From Lunularia cruciata (lineage: Eukaryota > Streptophyta > Marchantiopsida > Lunulariales > Lunulariaceae), in contig OX419756.1 of assembly GCA_948567375.1 (NCBI GenBank), forward strand, positions 67,001-131,000: 64,000 bases of DNA, read 5' to 3'. This document shows, piece after piece, positions 11,073 to 23,377 of this stretch. Every line of letters begins with the position of its first letter. Positions within the stretch are counted from its first letter, which is position 1. The position numbers were made by a program, and so were the translations under genes. The notes under the pieces are model-generated. The model had not been told where the DNA came from. It saw only the letters and a list, made by a program, of their open reading frames with translations, and did not search any database.

Positions 11073-12962
11073 TATGACAACCCGACAAATATCACTTTTG
11101 CGGTAATTGGGTAAGTAAAGTTTGTTCCCGCAAAGATACAAGTCAGAAATGTCCAAATACAAAGTCAAACAGTAACAATGTAGTTCTTCTTGGTTGTGTC
11201 TTTAATCTCTCAGGTAGAAACCACACCCAGAAGAGAGTAATAAGCATTGATTTGCAGTCTTGTCACAAATTAACACTCCATAATCACAACTCCTTCAATT
11301 CTTTCCAAAAAATCTTGATTGTGATGATTCAGGCTCTCCTAAAAATGGCACTTCACTGCAAAACAACTGCACCTCATAATTGTGTTCCACCCCTCCATTG
11401 AAGGCACAACTTCCTTGATCAAAATTGCTTCACATCAACCTCACATTGCACTCACAAATACAAAATACTACCAACACCACAATTCCTCTCAGATCTGTTA
11501 AGGCATTGCTTTGATTGCACCTCACTCAAGATCAAACACACAAAATGAAGAACAAGGCTACGGAATCCAACATCCAACAAACACACTGACTTGCACTTCG
11601 AATTTCTTCATACACTCACAACTACAAGTACAATGTTGATACTCGGAATCAAGCTCAAGCGACGAGCACTGCTTCATAGCACTTTGCTTTATCTAGTCTC
11701 AGAAATTATGAGCACTGAACAACATTTGACTGCGAATGCCACTCTTAAATAGTGAACAAATCGATAGTTCTAACAACTATACCGTTCTACAACAACTTTT
11801 CTAACCTATAGATCCAAAATGACAATGCACCTCTTCATATCTGCCTCTTCATATCTCAAAATTGTTACTACTCCAATCCGATGTCTACTTCGTCTTCGGC
11901 TTTCAAACCCGAACCCAAAGTAATCTTACTTCCTACCACATTGTCTTCGGGTTTCATATCTTCTACTTCTTCTATCAGATCCAGCAATTATCTTTCCTAA
12001 TCTAAAATTCCACTAGTGGGCAACCCTTCTAAACCTTCATCTCTTGACCCACTCTTCTCTAAAGTATCAAATGTCAAATCCAAAGACACTTGCACTCCTA
12101 TCTCTCTTACTTCGGGTTTAACTACTATCAATTCTTTTGCTAATTCTATTGTGTCATCATCAACAATTATAATTGAAAGTATGAATACACTATCTACACC
12201 TTCAATTTGCAACCCACTCTCCCCTTATCACTCATGTAACTGACCCAAAGACACTTATTGTTTGATCTTGCACTTCAGGTTTATTCACTACTGCTACTTC
12301 TCCTTCAATTCATGTTCCATCTTCAATCATAATTGAAATTGAAGTCATGGGTATCCTAACTATCTTCTTTCCCTACTTTAACTTCCTCTGATGCTTCCCG
12401 CAAGATTCCCAAAGTCACCTTCACTGCACTCCAAGGTTGGACTTCCTCAAATTTAGTTGGTCATCTTAATCTTGAGGTGAAGTCTTTAAACCTGAAGTCC
12501 AAAGTACGAAGTCTCATTGACCCGAATACAGTAACCCAAAGTACATCTACTCTAGAAACTTCAAATGCTTGTAACTTCTTCTACAAAAGTTCAAACTTTG
12601 CAATTTTGGTGGCAACGGAAAGCCTTGAACGAGACGCTTCCAACTAGATATAGCACGCTTGATTTGAACTTGTGTGTATTGAGATATAGCCCACGCAAGA
12701 ATCCTAACCTGCAACTTCAATTTCTTCTTCGGGTTTGTCCTCCTTCAACGTTTGATCCGAGTTTTTGCCTCCTCTAACAAGAAGTAAAATTCTTTGGGTT
12801 TGATCCAGTCCAAGTCCTTCTTCCTCTTACACAAAGTAGACTCCCTGGGGTCTGATCAAAACACAAGTTTGCACTCATTTCTTCTCCATTTGGTTTCAAT
12901 TTGGTTTTAGTAAGGCACTTTTTCTTCAAAACTCGTCTAAAATGAAAAATGTGGGTACCACA
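11073..12962 (-). repeat. LTR B, type 3, shared by E1 and E2
   Basis: It is ~1.89 kb and nearly colinear with LTR A. On its left lies the primer-binding site of E1, so it is the 5' LTR of E1. On its right a purine tract (element sense GAGGGAGGGGGTA) and integrase tail follow at once, so it also serves as the 3' LTR of E2. The ORF0 tail (11890-12212) is interrupted by stops near residue SGILD. One LTR serving two bodies implies recombination between neighbouring elements. Confidence 0.88.
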
Positions 12963-12973
12963 TACCCCCTCCC

Positions 12974-14877
12974 TCAAATGTGAGCGTCCCTACAAACATA
13001 GACCTTGGGTGTCTTAGAGACTTCCGAGTGTATGGTCCAATATCTCCGAACTCTCCACCTGTTTACTTGAGTGGCAAAAGGATTACCTTCCAAGTCTACA
13101 AGCTGCATGGACCCATTTTCGTAAAGATGAAGAACTTGATAGGGACCCATCCATCTCAAATGCAACTTGCTTGGAAAAAATATTTGGCGATTGTCATATA
13201 ACAAAACCAAATCTCCTTCACGTACAGCTACTGAAAAATCTCGGAAAAATCTGCCTTCTTGACCAAATGTTGCAATGCGTAATGGTCAACATAGAAGACA
13301 AACTCATATCCTAGTAGGTAGTCGTGAAATTTCTTGCAGGCATACACCATTCCGAGTACTTCTCTCTTAGTTGTGAAATAGTTCTTTTTTGAAATTGAAA
13401 GTTGTTGGTTGGCATAATAGATGGGGTAATCCTTCTTGTTGTCCTTTTGACTTAAGACTACTCCAATTGCCATGGATGAAGTATCCACATATACATGAAA
13501 AGGGACATTGCAATTTGGGGTCCTCATGACTGGTGCTTCAACTTGTTTCTTCTTTAATACTTGGAAAGCTTCTTCTTGACTTGCTTCCCATAGGTAGTCT
13601 TTGGATTTCTTCAGAAGCTTTGTAAGGTGTGCAACAAGCACCACATAGTTTGAAACGAAGTGTTTGTAGTATCCTACATGTCCCAAGAAGGCTCTCAACT
13701 CCCAAATTTTCTTTGGAGATTCCAAAGCTTAGATTAGTTTAACCTTCTCGACATCAACCTTCAATACCTTGGCTTGACACCCGATGCCCGAGAAGAATTC
13801 CCTCCTTCATTGCAAAGAAGCATTTCTCTGGGTGTAATGACAGACCAAAAAAATGACACCTTTCAAAAGTTTAGCAAAAGTAATCCAAATGTACATCTCT
13901 TTGCCCAAACACACAAAAATCATCAATGAAGACTTCCACAAATTTGCACAGGAAATCCTTAAAGATCAAATTCATCATCTGCTAGAAAGTAACGGGAGCA
14001 TTACACAACCCAAAGGGCATTTGATTGTAAGCAAAAGTGCCCCAATCAATAGTGAATGTGGTTTTGTCTTTGTCCTCATCTTGGATGGATACTTGATTGT
14101 ACTCTGAAAATCCATCAAGAAAACTATAACAAGGGTGACAAGCTACTTGATCCAAAATTGCATCGGTAAAAAGCAAGGGATGATGATCCTTCCTTGTGAC
14201 TACATTTAACTTGCCAAAATCTTGGCACACTTGAATCTTCCCCATTTTCTTCTTTGGAACAATGACAATGGGTGAAACCCATTCACTACATAAGATAGGA
14301 AAGATTATTCCGGCCCCCAAGTACTTGTCAATTTCATCTTTCACCAGAAGTGAGTACTTTGGGTTTAGGTGGTATTGTCTCTGCCAAACTAGAACTATGC
14401 CTTCAACCAAATCAATCCGGTGTTATCCAAATTCTTGTGGAATACCCGGCATTTGATCAATAGACCAGACAAATAAATATTGGAATTCTATAAACAGGGC
14501 AATGTATCTTGCCAACTCCTCCAAAGTGACTATATTTGAAAATTTGAAAATTTTTTCCTTTAGTCAAGACAATATCTTGATAGGCATTGGAGTTGATGAT
14601 TCCTTCGACATGACTCACTCAGCTTAATCCAAGTCAAGCTGCCATCAAACCTCATCCCTCCAAGTCATGTTCACCCGAGGCAAGGTCATATGGGTCTTCA
14701 TCTTCTACATCCACCTCATAACATCCCAATTGACTTGGACTTTGTCTTCGGAATCTTCTGAGGACAAAGACAACGTATCTTCAGATTTGTCCTTGTCTTC
14801 TGACAAACTTGTTTCCCCAAGATGGGGAACCTTCATCCAACTCACAATCACCAGCTTTTGATCTTTGGACAAAATGT
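12974..14877 (-). pseudogene. E2 segment a: integrase tail, RNase H, RT and linker
   Basis: The order departs from a normal body. The integrase C-terminus (12974-13235, with WMGPYQVLHLYENGS) passes directly into RNase H at about 13240, skipping the rest of integrase. RNase H and the RT connection (13228-13725) carry FHVYVDTSSMAIGVVLSQ and FYVDHYALQHL. RT (13982-14410) has YNQMPFGLCNAPVTF, CQDFGKLNVVTRKDHHP and KYSLLVKDEIDKYLGAG. The protease-RT linker reaches about 14877, where the sequence jumps back to integrase. Stops are frequent. Junctions like these point to deletion and illegitimate recombination. Confidence 0.8.
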
Positions 14878-16085
14878 CTTCCAACAATTGTTCCTCACAA
14901 AGAATTCGATATGTTGGGACTTCAAATTCAACTGGTAGTATGGGGTGCAAGCCGTATGTCAAGAAGTATGGAGTTTGCTTGGTTGTGAGCTTTTCTATCA
15001 TTTGATATGCCCACAACATGGCTGGTAACTTTGTGTCCCAGTCATAGGCATAATTGACAATCACCTTATTCAGAATTTTGCAGAGTAACCCATTTGCCTT
15101 TTCTGTTAAGCCATTTGCTTTTGGATTATAAGGAGTTGTCTTTCAATGTTTCATATGAAAGTATTTGGTTAATGCCTCCATCATAGAGTTCAGAAAATGT
15201 GTCCCTCTGTCACTGACCAATTCCAAAGGACATCCATATTGGGAGATGATATTCCAAAAGAGAAATTCTGCCACTATTTCTGCATCATCTCTACGAGTTG
15301 CTTCAACTTCAACCATCTTGGTAGCATAGTTAGTGCAAACCAAAATGTAGCATTTTCTTGTGACTTGGGTTACCAGTTGTATTGGTCCCACAAAATCAAT
15401 TCCCCATTTCTTGAATGGAGCCAATGGTAAAATTGGTCTCAAAGGCCATTGGGAAGTAGCTATTGGCTTTCCCATTCTCTAACAAGCACCACAGCTTTGG
15501 ATATGGGCATACATATCTTTGTACATCATAGGCCACCAATACCCCAAAGAAAGAATCTTCTATATAGTATTCTTTAGGGCATAGTGTCCTCCTGATGCTT
15601 TGGAATGTAAAGACTCAATTACGCCTCTGACTTTGTATAACTCCAAGCATTGCCAAAGTACTTCATCTTCACCCATCTTGAATAAAATGTTGTGTTTTAG
15701 CTAATACGGCCCCATTTTCTTGAAGAAGACTGCCCTTTGCTCTGGGTCCAGCCCTTCAAGACATTAGAGAGTATGCAGATAAGATATTTGGCTGCATACC
15801 TTGTACTTTGCATTGCTACTAATTGATATAACTCTTTGTCAAGGAACCAATTGTCAATCTCCCATTCATGGTCTTGAGTTTCCAACCTGGACATGAAGTC
15901 TGCATTAGAATGCAAAGCTCTCTTCCTTACTTGTACAATATATATAAATTCTTGTAACAACAAGATCCATCTTGCTAGTTTCCCGGACAAATCTGCCTTA
16001 TAATAAGATGTTGCAATGCGTAATGGTCAACATAGAAGACAAACTCGTATCCTAGCAGCTAATGGAAAAATTTCTTGCAAGCATA
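14878..16085 (-). pseudogene. E2 segment b: integrase and partial RNase H
   Basis: At 14878 the linker motif DILSKDQKLV is fused in frame to the integrase sequence YRILCEEQLLE. Integrase then runs rightward with TPYFLTYGLHPILPVEF, NYAYDWDTKLPAMLWAY, LVSDRGTHFLN and WGIDFVGPIQ, up to a degraded zinc-binding region near 15500-15650. RNase H C-terminal sequence (15697-15990) has LARWILLLQEF and LHSNADFMSRLE. At about 16085 the frame jumps to the RT connection, deleting most of RNase H. Confidence 0.8.
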
Positions 16086-17350
16086 GCTCCCAAATGTTCT
16101 TTGGAGATTCCAAAGCTGAGATTTCTTTAACCTTCTTGACATCAACTTTGATACCTTGGCTTGACACCCAATGCCCCATAAGAATTCCCTCCTTCATTGC
16201 AAAGAAGCATTTCTCCGGGTGTAATAATAGACCAGCAAAATGACATCTTTTCAAAAGTTTGGCAAAGGTAATCCAAATGTACATCTCTTCGCCCAAACAC
16301 ACAAAAATCATCAATGAAGACTTCCACAAATTTGCACATGAAATCCTTGAAGATCAAATTTATCATCTGCTGGAAAGTAGCGGGAGCATTACACAACCCA
16401 AAGGGCATTTGATTGTAAGCAAAAGTGACCCAATTGGTAGTAAATGTGGTTTTGTCTTTGTCCTCTTCTTGGATGGATACTTGATTGTACCCTAAAAATC
16501 CATCAAGAAAACTATAACAAGGGTGACAAGCTACTTGATCCAAAATTGCATCGGTAAAAGGCAAGGGATGATGATCCTTCCTTGTGACTGCATTTAACTT
16601 GCGGAAATCTTGGCACACTCAAATCTTTCCCGTTTTCTTCTTTGAGATAGTGAAAATGGATGAGACCCATTCATTACTTAAGATAGGAAAGATTATTCCG
16701 GCTACCAAGTACTTGTCAATTTCAACTTTCACCAAAAGCAAGTACTTTGGGTTCAGGCGGTATTGTCTTTGCCAAACCGGAACCGCACCTTCAACCAGAT
16801 CAATCTGATGTTATCCAAATTCTTGTGGAATACCCGACATTTGATCAATAAACTAGGCAAATACATCCAAGAATTCTATTAATAGGGCTGTGTATCTTGC
16901 CAACTCCTCCATAGTGATTGTCTTTGAAATTCTCAAAATATTTCCTTCAATCAAAACAACATCTTGACAGTCATCAAGGTTGATGACACCTTTAACGTGG
17001 CTTACTTGGCTTAATCCAAGCCGAGCTGCCATCAAACCCCCTTCCTCCAAGTCATGTTCATCCAAGGCAAGGTCATATGGGTCTTTGTCTTCTATATCCA
17101 CCTTGTAACATTCCAAGTAATTGACTTGGACTTTGTCTTTGGAGTCTTCTGAGGACAAAGACGAGGTGTCTTCAAATTCATCCTCATCTTCTAACAAACT
17201 TGTTTCTCCAAGACGGAGAACCTTTGTCCAACTCATAGTCACCAACTTCTGATCTTTGGAAAAAATGTCCTTGAACCGTAGCTTATGCTGGTGCCAATCC
17301 ACCACAACTTGGGCATTGTACAACCAAGGTAACCAGTTTTGGTCACTCAT
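16086..17350 (-). pseudogene. E2 segment b: RT and acidic linker
   Basis: RT motifs are CQDFRKLNAVTRKDHHPLPF, SFLDGFLGYNQVSI, YNQMPFGLCNAPATFQQM and FIDDFCVFGRRD (active-site Asp pair). The 16142-16618 stretch is open for 158 codons. The linker at 16853-17350 is rich in Asp, Glu and Ser and has GLSQVSHVKGVINLDDCQD and the KDIFSKDQKLV motif that borders the protease. The protease end is shortened: GYPLLIGRPWL is reduced near 17325-17340. Confidence 0.82.
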
Positions 17351-18862
17351 TGCAACACAATGTAATTCAACTTGAAGGGCACCCCTCCAATGATCATGGT
17401 AATGTTTGACAGCATGCCCAATGGCCCTCTCTTGGTTTGGTCTACAAATTTCAAGACTTGAGGTGTTGGCTCAAACGTATGATACCCCAATCAATTTGTA
17501 GTATCTTTGGTCATGACATTCAATCATGAATCAATGGGTATCAATATGATTTTGCACCCTGCAATCTTTGCATCAACCTTGGGAGATCCCAGATCCTCTT
17601 GTTCAATATGATATATGGCGGGCAGGTCTGTCTTAGACATCGCCCTTATTTTCTTGAGGGCAAAATTCAACTGCCTCTTGTACAGCTTATTATCTTCCCA
17701 CAACTGCTTAAATGTGATGTTTGTAGTTATGGCTCCCAAATATGCCACAATATTGTATTGGAGTAATCCTCTCAATTTCACCATCTTCACCTTCTGCTTT
17801 GTATTCAAAGTCTCTCCACATTCAAAGTTGACTTTGGGATGCTTCATGATGGTGATGAGGGTACTAGTGGTCTTAACCCAAGGTTCTTCGGGTAAGCCCA
17901 CCTTGGCTTGTATCAGATTCTTTACTTTGGATCTGATGTCTGCCTGAAAAACTAGAGGCTTTGTCTTCATCTCCTCCTCCAAACTCAGTTCCCGGGTTTT
18001 GAGTACCACTTCCTTGAGCTCTTTTTGCAAGGCTTTAGCTTTGCCTTTTGCAAGGATCTTTTTCTCCTTGGTAGAAAGGATTGACTTTGGGTACCTCTTT
18101 GCTTTTTGTGAGGATGATGAGGTCATACTCAGTTCCTTGGAATCACGCTTCTTCTTGCCGGCACGTGTCTCAACCTTCAAAATTTTGAGATCCGGCCATT
18201 CTCCTTTTGAGGCTAGGCTCCCTTCTTGAGGTCTCTCCTCCTCAAGTGTTATACAATTTACATGAGTATCACCCTTTTCTTGAAGCTCAACATGCTCAGC
18301 CGGGGTCTATACATATTTTATATGTATAGACCCCGGCTTTGTGTTTGGCGGCTTTGTGTTTGGTGGATGCGGGCATTGGTTGCGTGTATGACCCAATCCT
18401 TTGCAATTTCCACATAGGGGAACATACCTTATTTGTTGTCTTGGCTCCGGACAATTGGGTGACTAATGTCCCATCGAGCCACAATTGTAACATGCTCCAG
18501 GTGCAACATTCTGAGGTCGATTTTGGTTGCTCATTGGTGGTCTTTGTGGGAGAGCATTGGGGTTATACTCCCTTGGTCCGTCGGTCGGACCTTGATATGA
18601 TATGCTTGTCTGAGGAAGTACCTCTTGGGTTTGGTTTCCACTTCCTCTTCCTCTTCCTGATTCCATCCCAGAACTCAATCAATTTGCTACACCGGAAATG
18701 CATTATGAGTATTGCATTCTGTATTTGCATGGCCGGACTTGCCACATGTGGTGCACCACACATTGGATCTGCCAATTGATGGAGGCTTCCTTTGGTCCTT
18801 CGCCCCAATCATCTGGATCTTAAAATCCAAAAAATCCTTTATGAGGGCATCTTGCTTGGTAT
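17351..18862 (-). pseudogene. E2: protease remnant, gag-protease spacer and zinc knuckles
   Basis: The spacer (17524-18180, 218 open codons) has FKQLWEDNKLYKRQLNFALK and ends at IPIDS where the protease active site should be, so the catalytic D-L-G-S is lost. Knuckles follow upstream: CYNCGSMGH is visible at about 18463-18510, the knuckle nearest the spacer is degraded near 18360-18420, and a third, with a CGKSGHA-like core, lies near 18720-18760. An 18-base direct repeat of TATGTATAGACCCCGG type near 18305-18350 marks a small local duplication. Confidence 0.72.
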
Positions 18863-18867
18863 TAGCC

Positions 18868-19549
18868 TTATGCTGGGGGTGTCAATGGTTTCTTACCCCC
18901 ACATCTTTGTATTCTTCTTGGCTTTGATTCTTCTTCAGACTCCAAAGAAGAACTTGAAGACGTAGAGGATTCCTCCGAAGAAGGGGATGTACTGCGAGAA
19001 GCTTTCCTTTTGGACTTCTTGCCTTTCTTCTCCCGATTTCTTTCATTGCTGGTAGAGTGAGAGTGAGCCACCTCATAACGGGCGACATATTTGAGTACCT
19101 TGTCCAGGGAAGTTACATTCCTCTCCCTGGAAAAGATCCAAATCTCTGGGGAAAGTCCTCCCAGGAACCATGTAATGGCTTGGGCATCGGAGTAACCCTC
19201 CACACCCAATTGCTTTGGGACTTGGTTCAAAGGTGCCATGAACCGCTCAGAGTAGGCTCTCAACTTCTCCTTCTTGCCTCTATCCAAATCGTTGAGCACC
19301 GCAAAGACGCTTGTATCATAGTCAACTTCCCGACAGTGTTCCAGGAAATTGTTTCACCCAGTCTGCCGGTACAGACCCTTCTAGGTTACATGGGTGTACC
19401 AGCTCTGAGCTTTCTTGGGGAGCAGACTTGGGAAAATTATAATTCAATCTGCCGAGTCATGTTCCTTGTTAGCAAAGGAGATGACTTCAAATTCTTTGAT
19501 GAATTCATCAGGGTCTTTGTCTTGTTCTGTCCCCTTATATTTTTGATAG
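18868..19549 (-). pseudogene. E2 gag central domain, left part
   Basis: The frame has LNDLDRGKKEKLRAYSERF, LNQVPKQLGVEGYSDAQAIT, WFLGGLSPEIWIFSRERNV and the Ser/Arg-rich tail with SRSTSPSSEESSTS. It matches E1 gag in order and spacing, with a deletion near 19355-19370. At 19549 gag is cut by an unrelated LTR that starts TGTCATGCC. The remaining N-terminus of the same gag is at 34219-34854. Confidence 0.8.
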
Positions 19550-20799
19550 TGTCATGCCATTTGTAGTTTCACATCTAGATGCCCGGACACTAGAGTTCTA
19601 GTGATAGTAGTTAGAGGCATTTTGGCCATTACTCATAGACTACTTTCCAACGGTCAGATTTCAAGTTTAGGGTACTGACTTCATGGTGGGGCCCACCATC
19701 ACTTGCACCGTCCGCACCGTCGGGTGTGCCATTAGTGGGACCGTTGGGAGGAGACCTAGGTCAAAATTAGGGGTATACCTTGGGAGTGCAGCTCTAGAGA
19801 GCTCACTTCTCTGATGTTGAGCCTTCGGGTTCCTAGCTAGAGTGGACAGAAAGCCGGCAAGCGTCACCTGGAGTCTCTATGCTATAGTGGGTGTGGCTTG
19901 ACTGTAATCAGTGCCTTATTGTTGGAAAGTTGTTGAGGATCAGATCAAGTATTGATCTGAGTTTGATTGATTCAAGTGGTAAATGATCTGATTATTGTGG
20001 CATGTGACAACCCGGCAAATATCACTTTTGTGGTAATTGGGTTAGTAAAGTTTGTTCCCGCAGAGATACGAGTCTGAATTGGTCAAATGCAAAGTCAAAC
20101 AGTAACAATGTAGTTCTTTGTGGTTGCATCTTTAATCTCTTAGGTAGAAACCACACCCAGAAGAGAGTAACAAACACTGATTCGCAGTCTTGTCACAAAT
20201 TAACACTCCATAATCACAACTCCATCAATTCTTTCCAAACAATCTTGATTGTGATGATTTAGGCTCTCCCAAAAATGGCACTTCAATGCAAAACAACTTT
20301 GCTTCAGAATTGTGTTCCACCTCTCCACTGAAGGCACAACTTCCTTGATCAAAATTGCTTCACATCAACTTCGCACTGCACTCACAAATGTAGAATACTA
20401 CCAACACTACAATTCCTCTCAAATCTGTCAAGGCATTGCTTTGATTGCACTTCACTCAGGATCAAACACACAGACTGAAGATCAAGGCTGCTGAATCTAA
20501 CATCCAACAAGCACACTAACTTGCACTTTGAATTTCTCCACACACTCACAAACACAATTACAAAGCTGATATTCGGAATCAAGCTTAAGCAACGAGCACT
20601 GCTTCACAACACTTCACTTTATCTATTCTTAGAAATAATGAGCAGTGAACAACATTTGACTACAAATGCCACTCTTAAATAGTGAAGCAATTGATAGTTA
20701 TCTTCCTACTGCACCTCTTGCTAATGACTCTACAAACCTGCAGATCCAAAATGACAATGCACTTCTTCATATCTGCCTATTCAAATCTCAAATCGGTTA

Positions 20800-23350
20800 C
20801 TAATCCGATCCGATGTCTACTTCTTCTTTGGCTTTCAAACCCAAACCCAAAGTAACTTTACTTCCTACTACTCTGTCCTCGGGTTTCACATCTCCTACAT
20901 TTTCTACCAGATCGAGCAATTCTCTTTCCTGATCTGAAATATCACTAGTGGGTAATCTATCTAACTCTTTTCTCCCGACCCACTCTTCTCTATTGTCTCC
21001 ACTGGCAACTCCGAAGACATCTGCACTCCTACTTCATCGACTTTGGGTTTGGCTCTAAAGTCTTTCCAAAGTCTATCTATCTCCAATTTCACTAAGTCTA
21101 GTCTAATCTCAATACTATCTTCTACTTCTAATGTCTTCCTATCTACACGCGTCTTGAGACTTATCAACAGCGCGTTCAAATCTGTGTCTTTCGCCTATCT
21201 CCTCCTCAACTCCTGCACCAACAACTTCAACTCGTGCAGCCTCGTCTCTTCAATCCGAATGCTAGCCTCTGTACTTAGCATTGCGTTCATTCTGAGGACA
21301 ATCTCCTTCAATGGCTCCAATCTCATCTTCCTTTCACATTCCCGATCTGCAAGCCAATCCTCTCTGTACATCGCCAATTCTGCCTCAAACTTGGCTTTCA
21401 CCGTTTCTTTCTCCTTCTCCTTCTGCTCAATCTTCTCCTCTTGATTACGAAGTAACACTCGTAACCTCTCCTCTTCTCTATATCTTACTGCCAACTCCCT
21501 TTGCCAAAGTTTCTTCTTCTCTTCTACACTCTCCATCACTCTATCGAGTTCTTGTTCCTTCACTACTACCTTCGCCATAGCATGGATAATTTATAATCTA
21601 GAATCAGCAAACTGCTGCTTCAAGATTTCATACTCTACTACTTGTCTCTCCCTTGCTATGTCACTCTTCTTAACAAGTTCCTCTCAATACATCACTTCTC
21701 TCTTCAATCACTTGATTCTGCACTTCTGCCTCCCCTTGCAGTACTTCCCTTTCCTCCTTGCCTCGGGTTATACTCTTCTTCAAATCTCGATAATACTTGC
21801 AAGACAGCCTTCACGTCTGGACATGTCAACTGCATCTCCTTCTTCTTGTGCTCCAACTTCACCAACAACAGCCACACAATCTTCCGCAGGTACTCCACTC
21901 CATTGCTTGCAACTACTTCCTCTTGCGTAGCAATCTCCTTCCTTACTTCTTGTTCACCCGATACTCGCCTCCTCCTCTGCAGTCTTTGTATCGGAATCGA
22001 TGCCTCACTTCTTGAGCTAGCATTTGCTTCTTCCTTCTTCACCTTACTTAGACCTGCTTCACACTTCGCCTTGCGTCTTGAGCAAACTCCCCTCTAAATT
22101 GCAAACTTCTTCTCCTCGGGCTCAGGTATCTCGTCCTCCAACTTTGCATTATCTTCTTCTTCGAGCTCTTCCCAAACTTCTTCTTCTTCTTCCGTAGCAG
22201 CCGGTACCGACATCATTTCTCCACCTTCATCACTGTTGCTACTCGTATCTCCACCTTGCAGCGTGAGCTCCAGTTCTTCCTTGCATTCTGAGTCTTTGGA
22301 ATTGCACTCAGCTTCGCCTTCTGAGTCTTCGTCTTCTGACATGATCACCACCATGCCTCTCCTCGGGTTTCCTGTCTTGGTCTTCCGAGGTCTTGTCTTG
22401 TCTTCGGCTTCTCCTTGCCGACTCCGCTTCTTTGACTTCGGAGTACTTGCTTCTATCTCTACGCTCTTACCCGTCGTTGTGTAGTACTCATCTGTGCTCC
22501 GGATTTGAAGAATGTACTGCTACTCCTCCACATCAACTTCTGTTCTCAAGTCGGGATGGAAGTGAGACACCATTCGATTTTGCTCCACCGAGTTGAGCAA
22601 CTTCAACCCGAGATAGAAGTGTGTTGCAAATGGCACGATGTAGTGTGGAGGCAACTTATCCCGCAAATTCCACACCATCTGTCTTGTCCTTCCATGGAAG
22701 CACCTTGCTCAATTAATCGGTCCTCCTGCAAACAGTTTATGGAAGAACACCGCTTGGTGTCTCATCACATAAGTAGTTCTCTCCGGCTTCAAGATTGTCA
22801 TGAGAGCACTCACAATCCCTCTCTTCACTGGATCCTTGTAACTCTCAACCTTATACCCATTCTTTGTTCTCTTCGAAGAGAAAGCATCTCTCACTTCTTT
22901 AGTCTCTTCTACTATTTCTCCCTTACCCAAGAATGTGGCACCCTGCTCTGCACTTGCTTCTCTCCCGAGCACTAATCTCCAATCCGACTCTGTCCAGCAA
23001 GCCGGATTTCCTCTCTTCCCCTCTTCCTCGGGGCCATCTAGACACTTACTCTTGATAATCTCAGTCATGAAACCTGGAAAATTGACATTCTAGTTCCATG
23101 CCAAGAACGTAATCCAAAGTCGGCTCAAGACTTTGATTCTTGCAATCACATCTAGCCTCCAAATCGCATGATTCCTCACTACAAATTTGGAGTTCTTCTT
23201 TCCTCCTCCCATCTCTCCTGCTTTCTCAATGTCTCTCGGTTTCACTCTCTTGACTTCTCCGCTACACACTAGCGCATCTTCAACTCTATTTCCCTTCCCA
23301 TGATCACTTGCAGGACGACTTCTCAACGGCAAAGGAAAATTGCTCAACAT
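20800..23350 (-). pseudogene. ORF0, type 1, in LTR C
   Basis: The frame starts MLSNFPLPLRSRP, 27 bases after the first T of TATAAAA. The N-terminal domain has RLDVIARIKVLSRLWITFLA, WTESDWRLVLGREA, NGYKVESYKDPVKRGIV, RHQAVFFHKLFAG and an LNLLNLAE-like end. A Glu/Asp/Ser-rich linker (22094-22354) and a Glu/Lys/Arg-rich coiled coil (about 21180-22040) follow. The tail has SDQERELLDL and ends VDIGSD, stop. At least five stops or frameshifts interrupt it, including one after FLAWN and one after FAGGPIN. Length would be ~850 residues. I recognise no known family. Confidence 0.75.
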
Positions 23351-23370
23351 TGCTTCATTGTTAGCCTGAT

Positions 23371-23377
23371 TTTTATA
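23371..23377 (-). promoter_or_regulatory. TATA box of LTR C
   Basis: Element-sense TATAAAA in the context CTCTATAAAAATCAGGC. Its first base is 27 bases before the A of the ORF0 ATG. The same motif and spacing occur in D (28605-28611), H (46492-46498) and K (54921-54927). It is the likely RNA polymerase II promoter of the element. Confidence 0.7.

Larger units (their letters stand above)
3072..12962 (-). mobile_element. E1: Ty3/gypsy element with two type-3 LTRs
   Basis: The element has LTR A (3' LTR), a polypurine tract, integrase, RNase H, RT, protease, gag, a tRNA-Asp-type primer-binding site and LTR B (5' LTR), all in minus-strand order. The LTRs match along their whole length and share private variants (for example a CCAAAAAATC run where other copies have CCAAACAATC), so they are a true pair. 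In the first ~340 bases from the TATGACAAC end I count 18 substitutions and one indel. LTR B also directly abuts the polypurine tract of E2, so two elements share it. No target-site duplication can be matched: AAAGC on the left has no partner. Confidence 0.85.

Noticed and set aside
10668..11168. Gag start extended into LTR B (MTLYLDISDLYLCG...)
   Set aside because: The extra N-terminus is translated U5 and primer-site sequence. It recurs beside every LTR end whatever the neighbour, so it is read-through and not gag.
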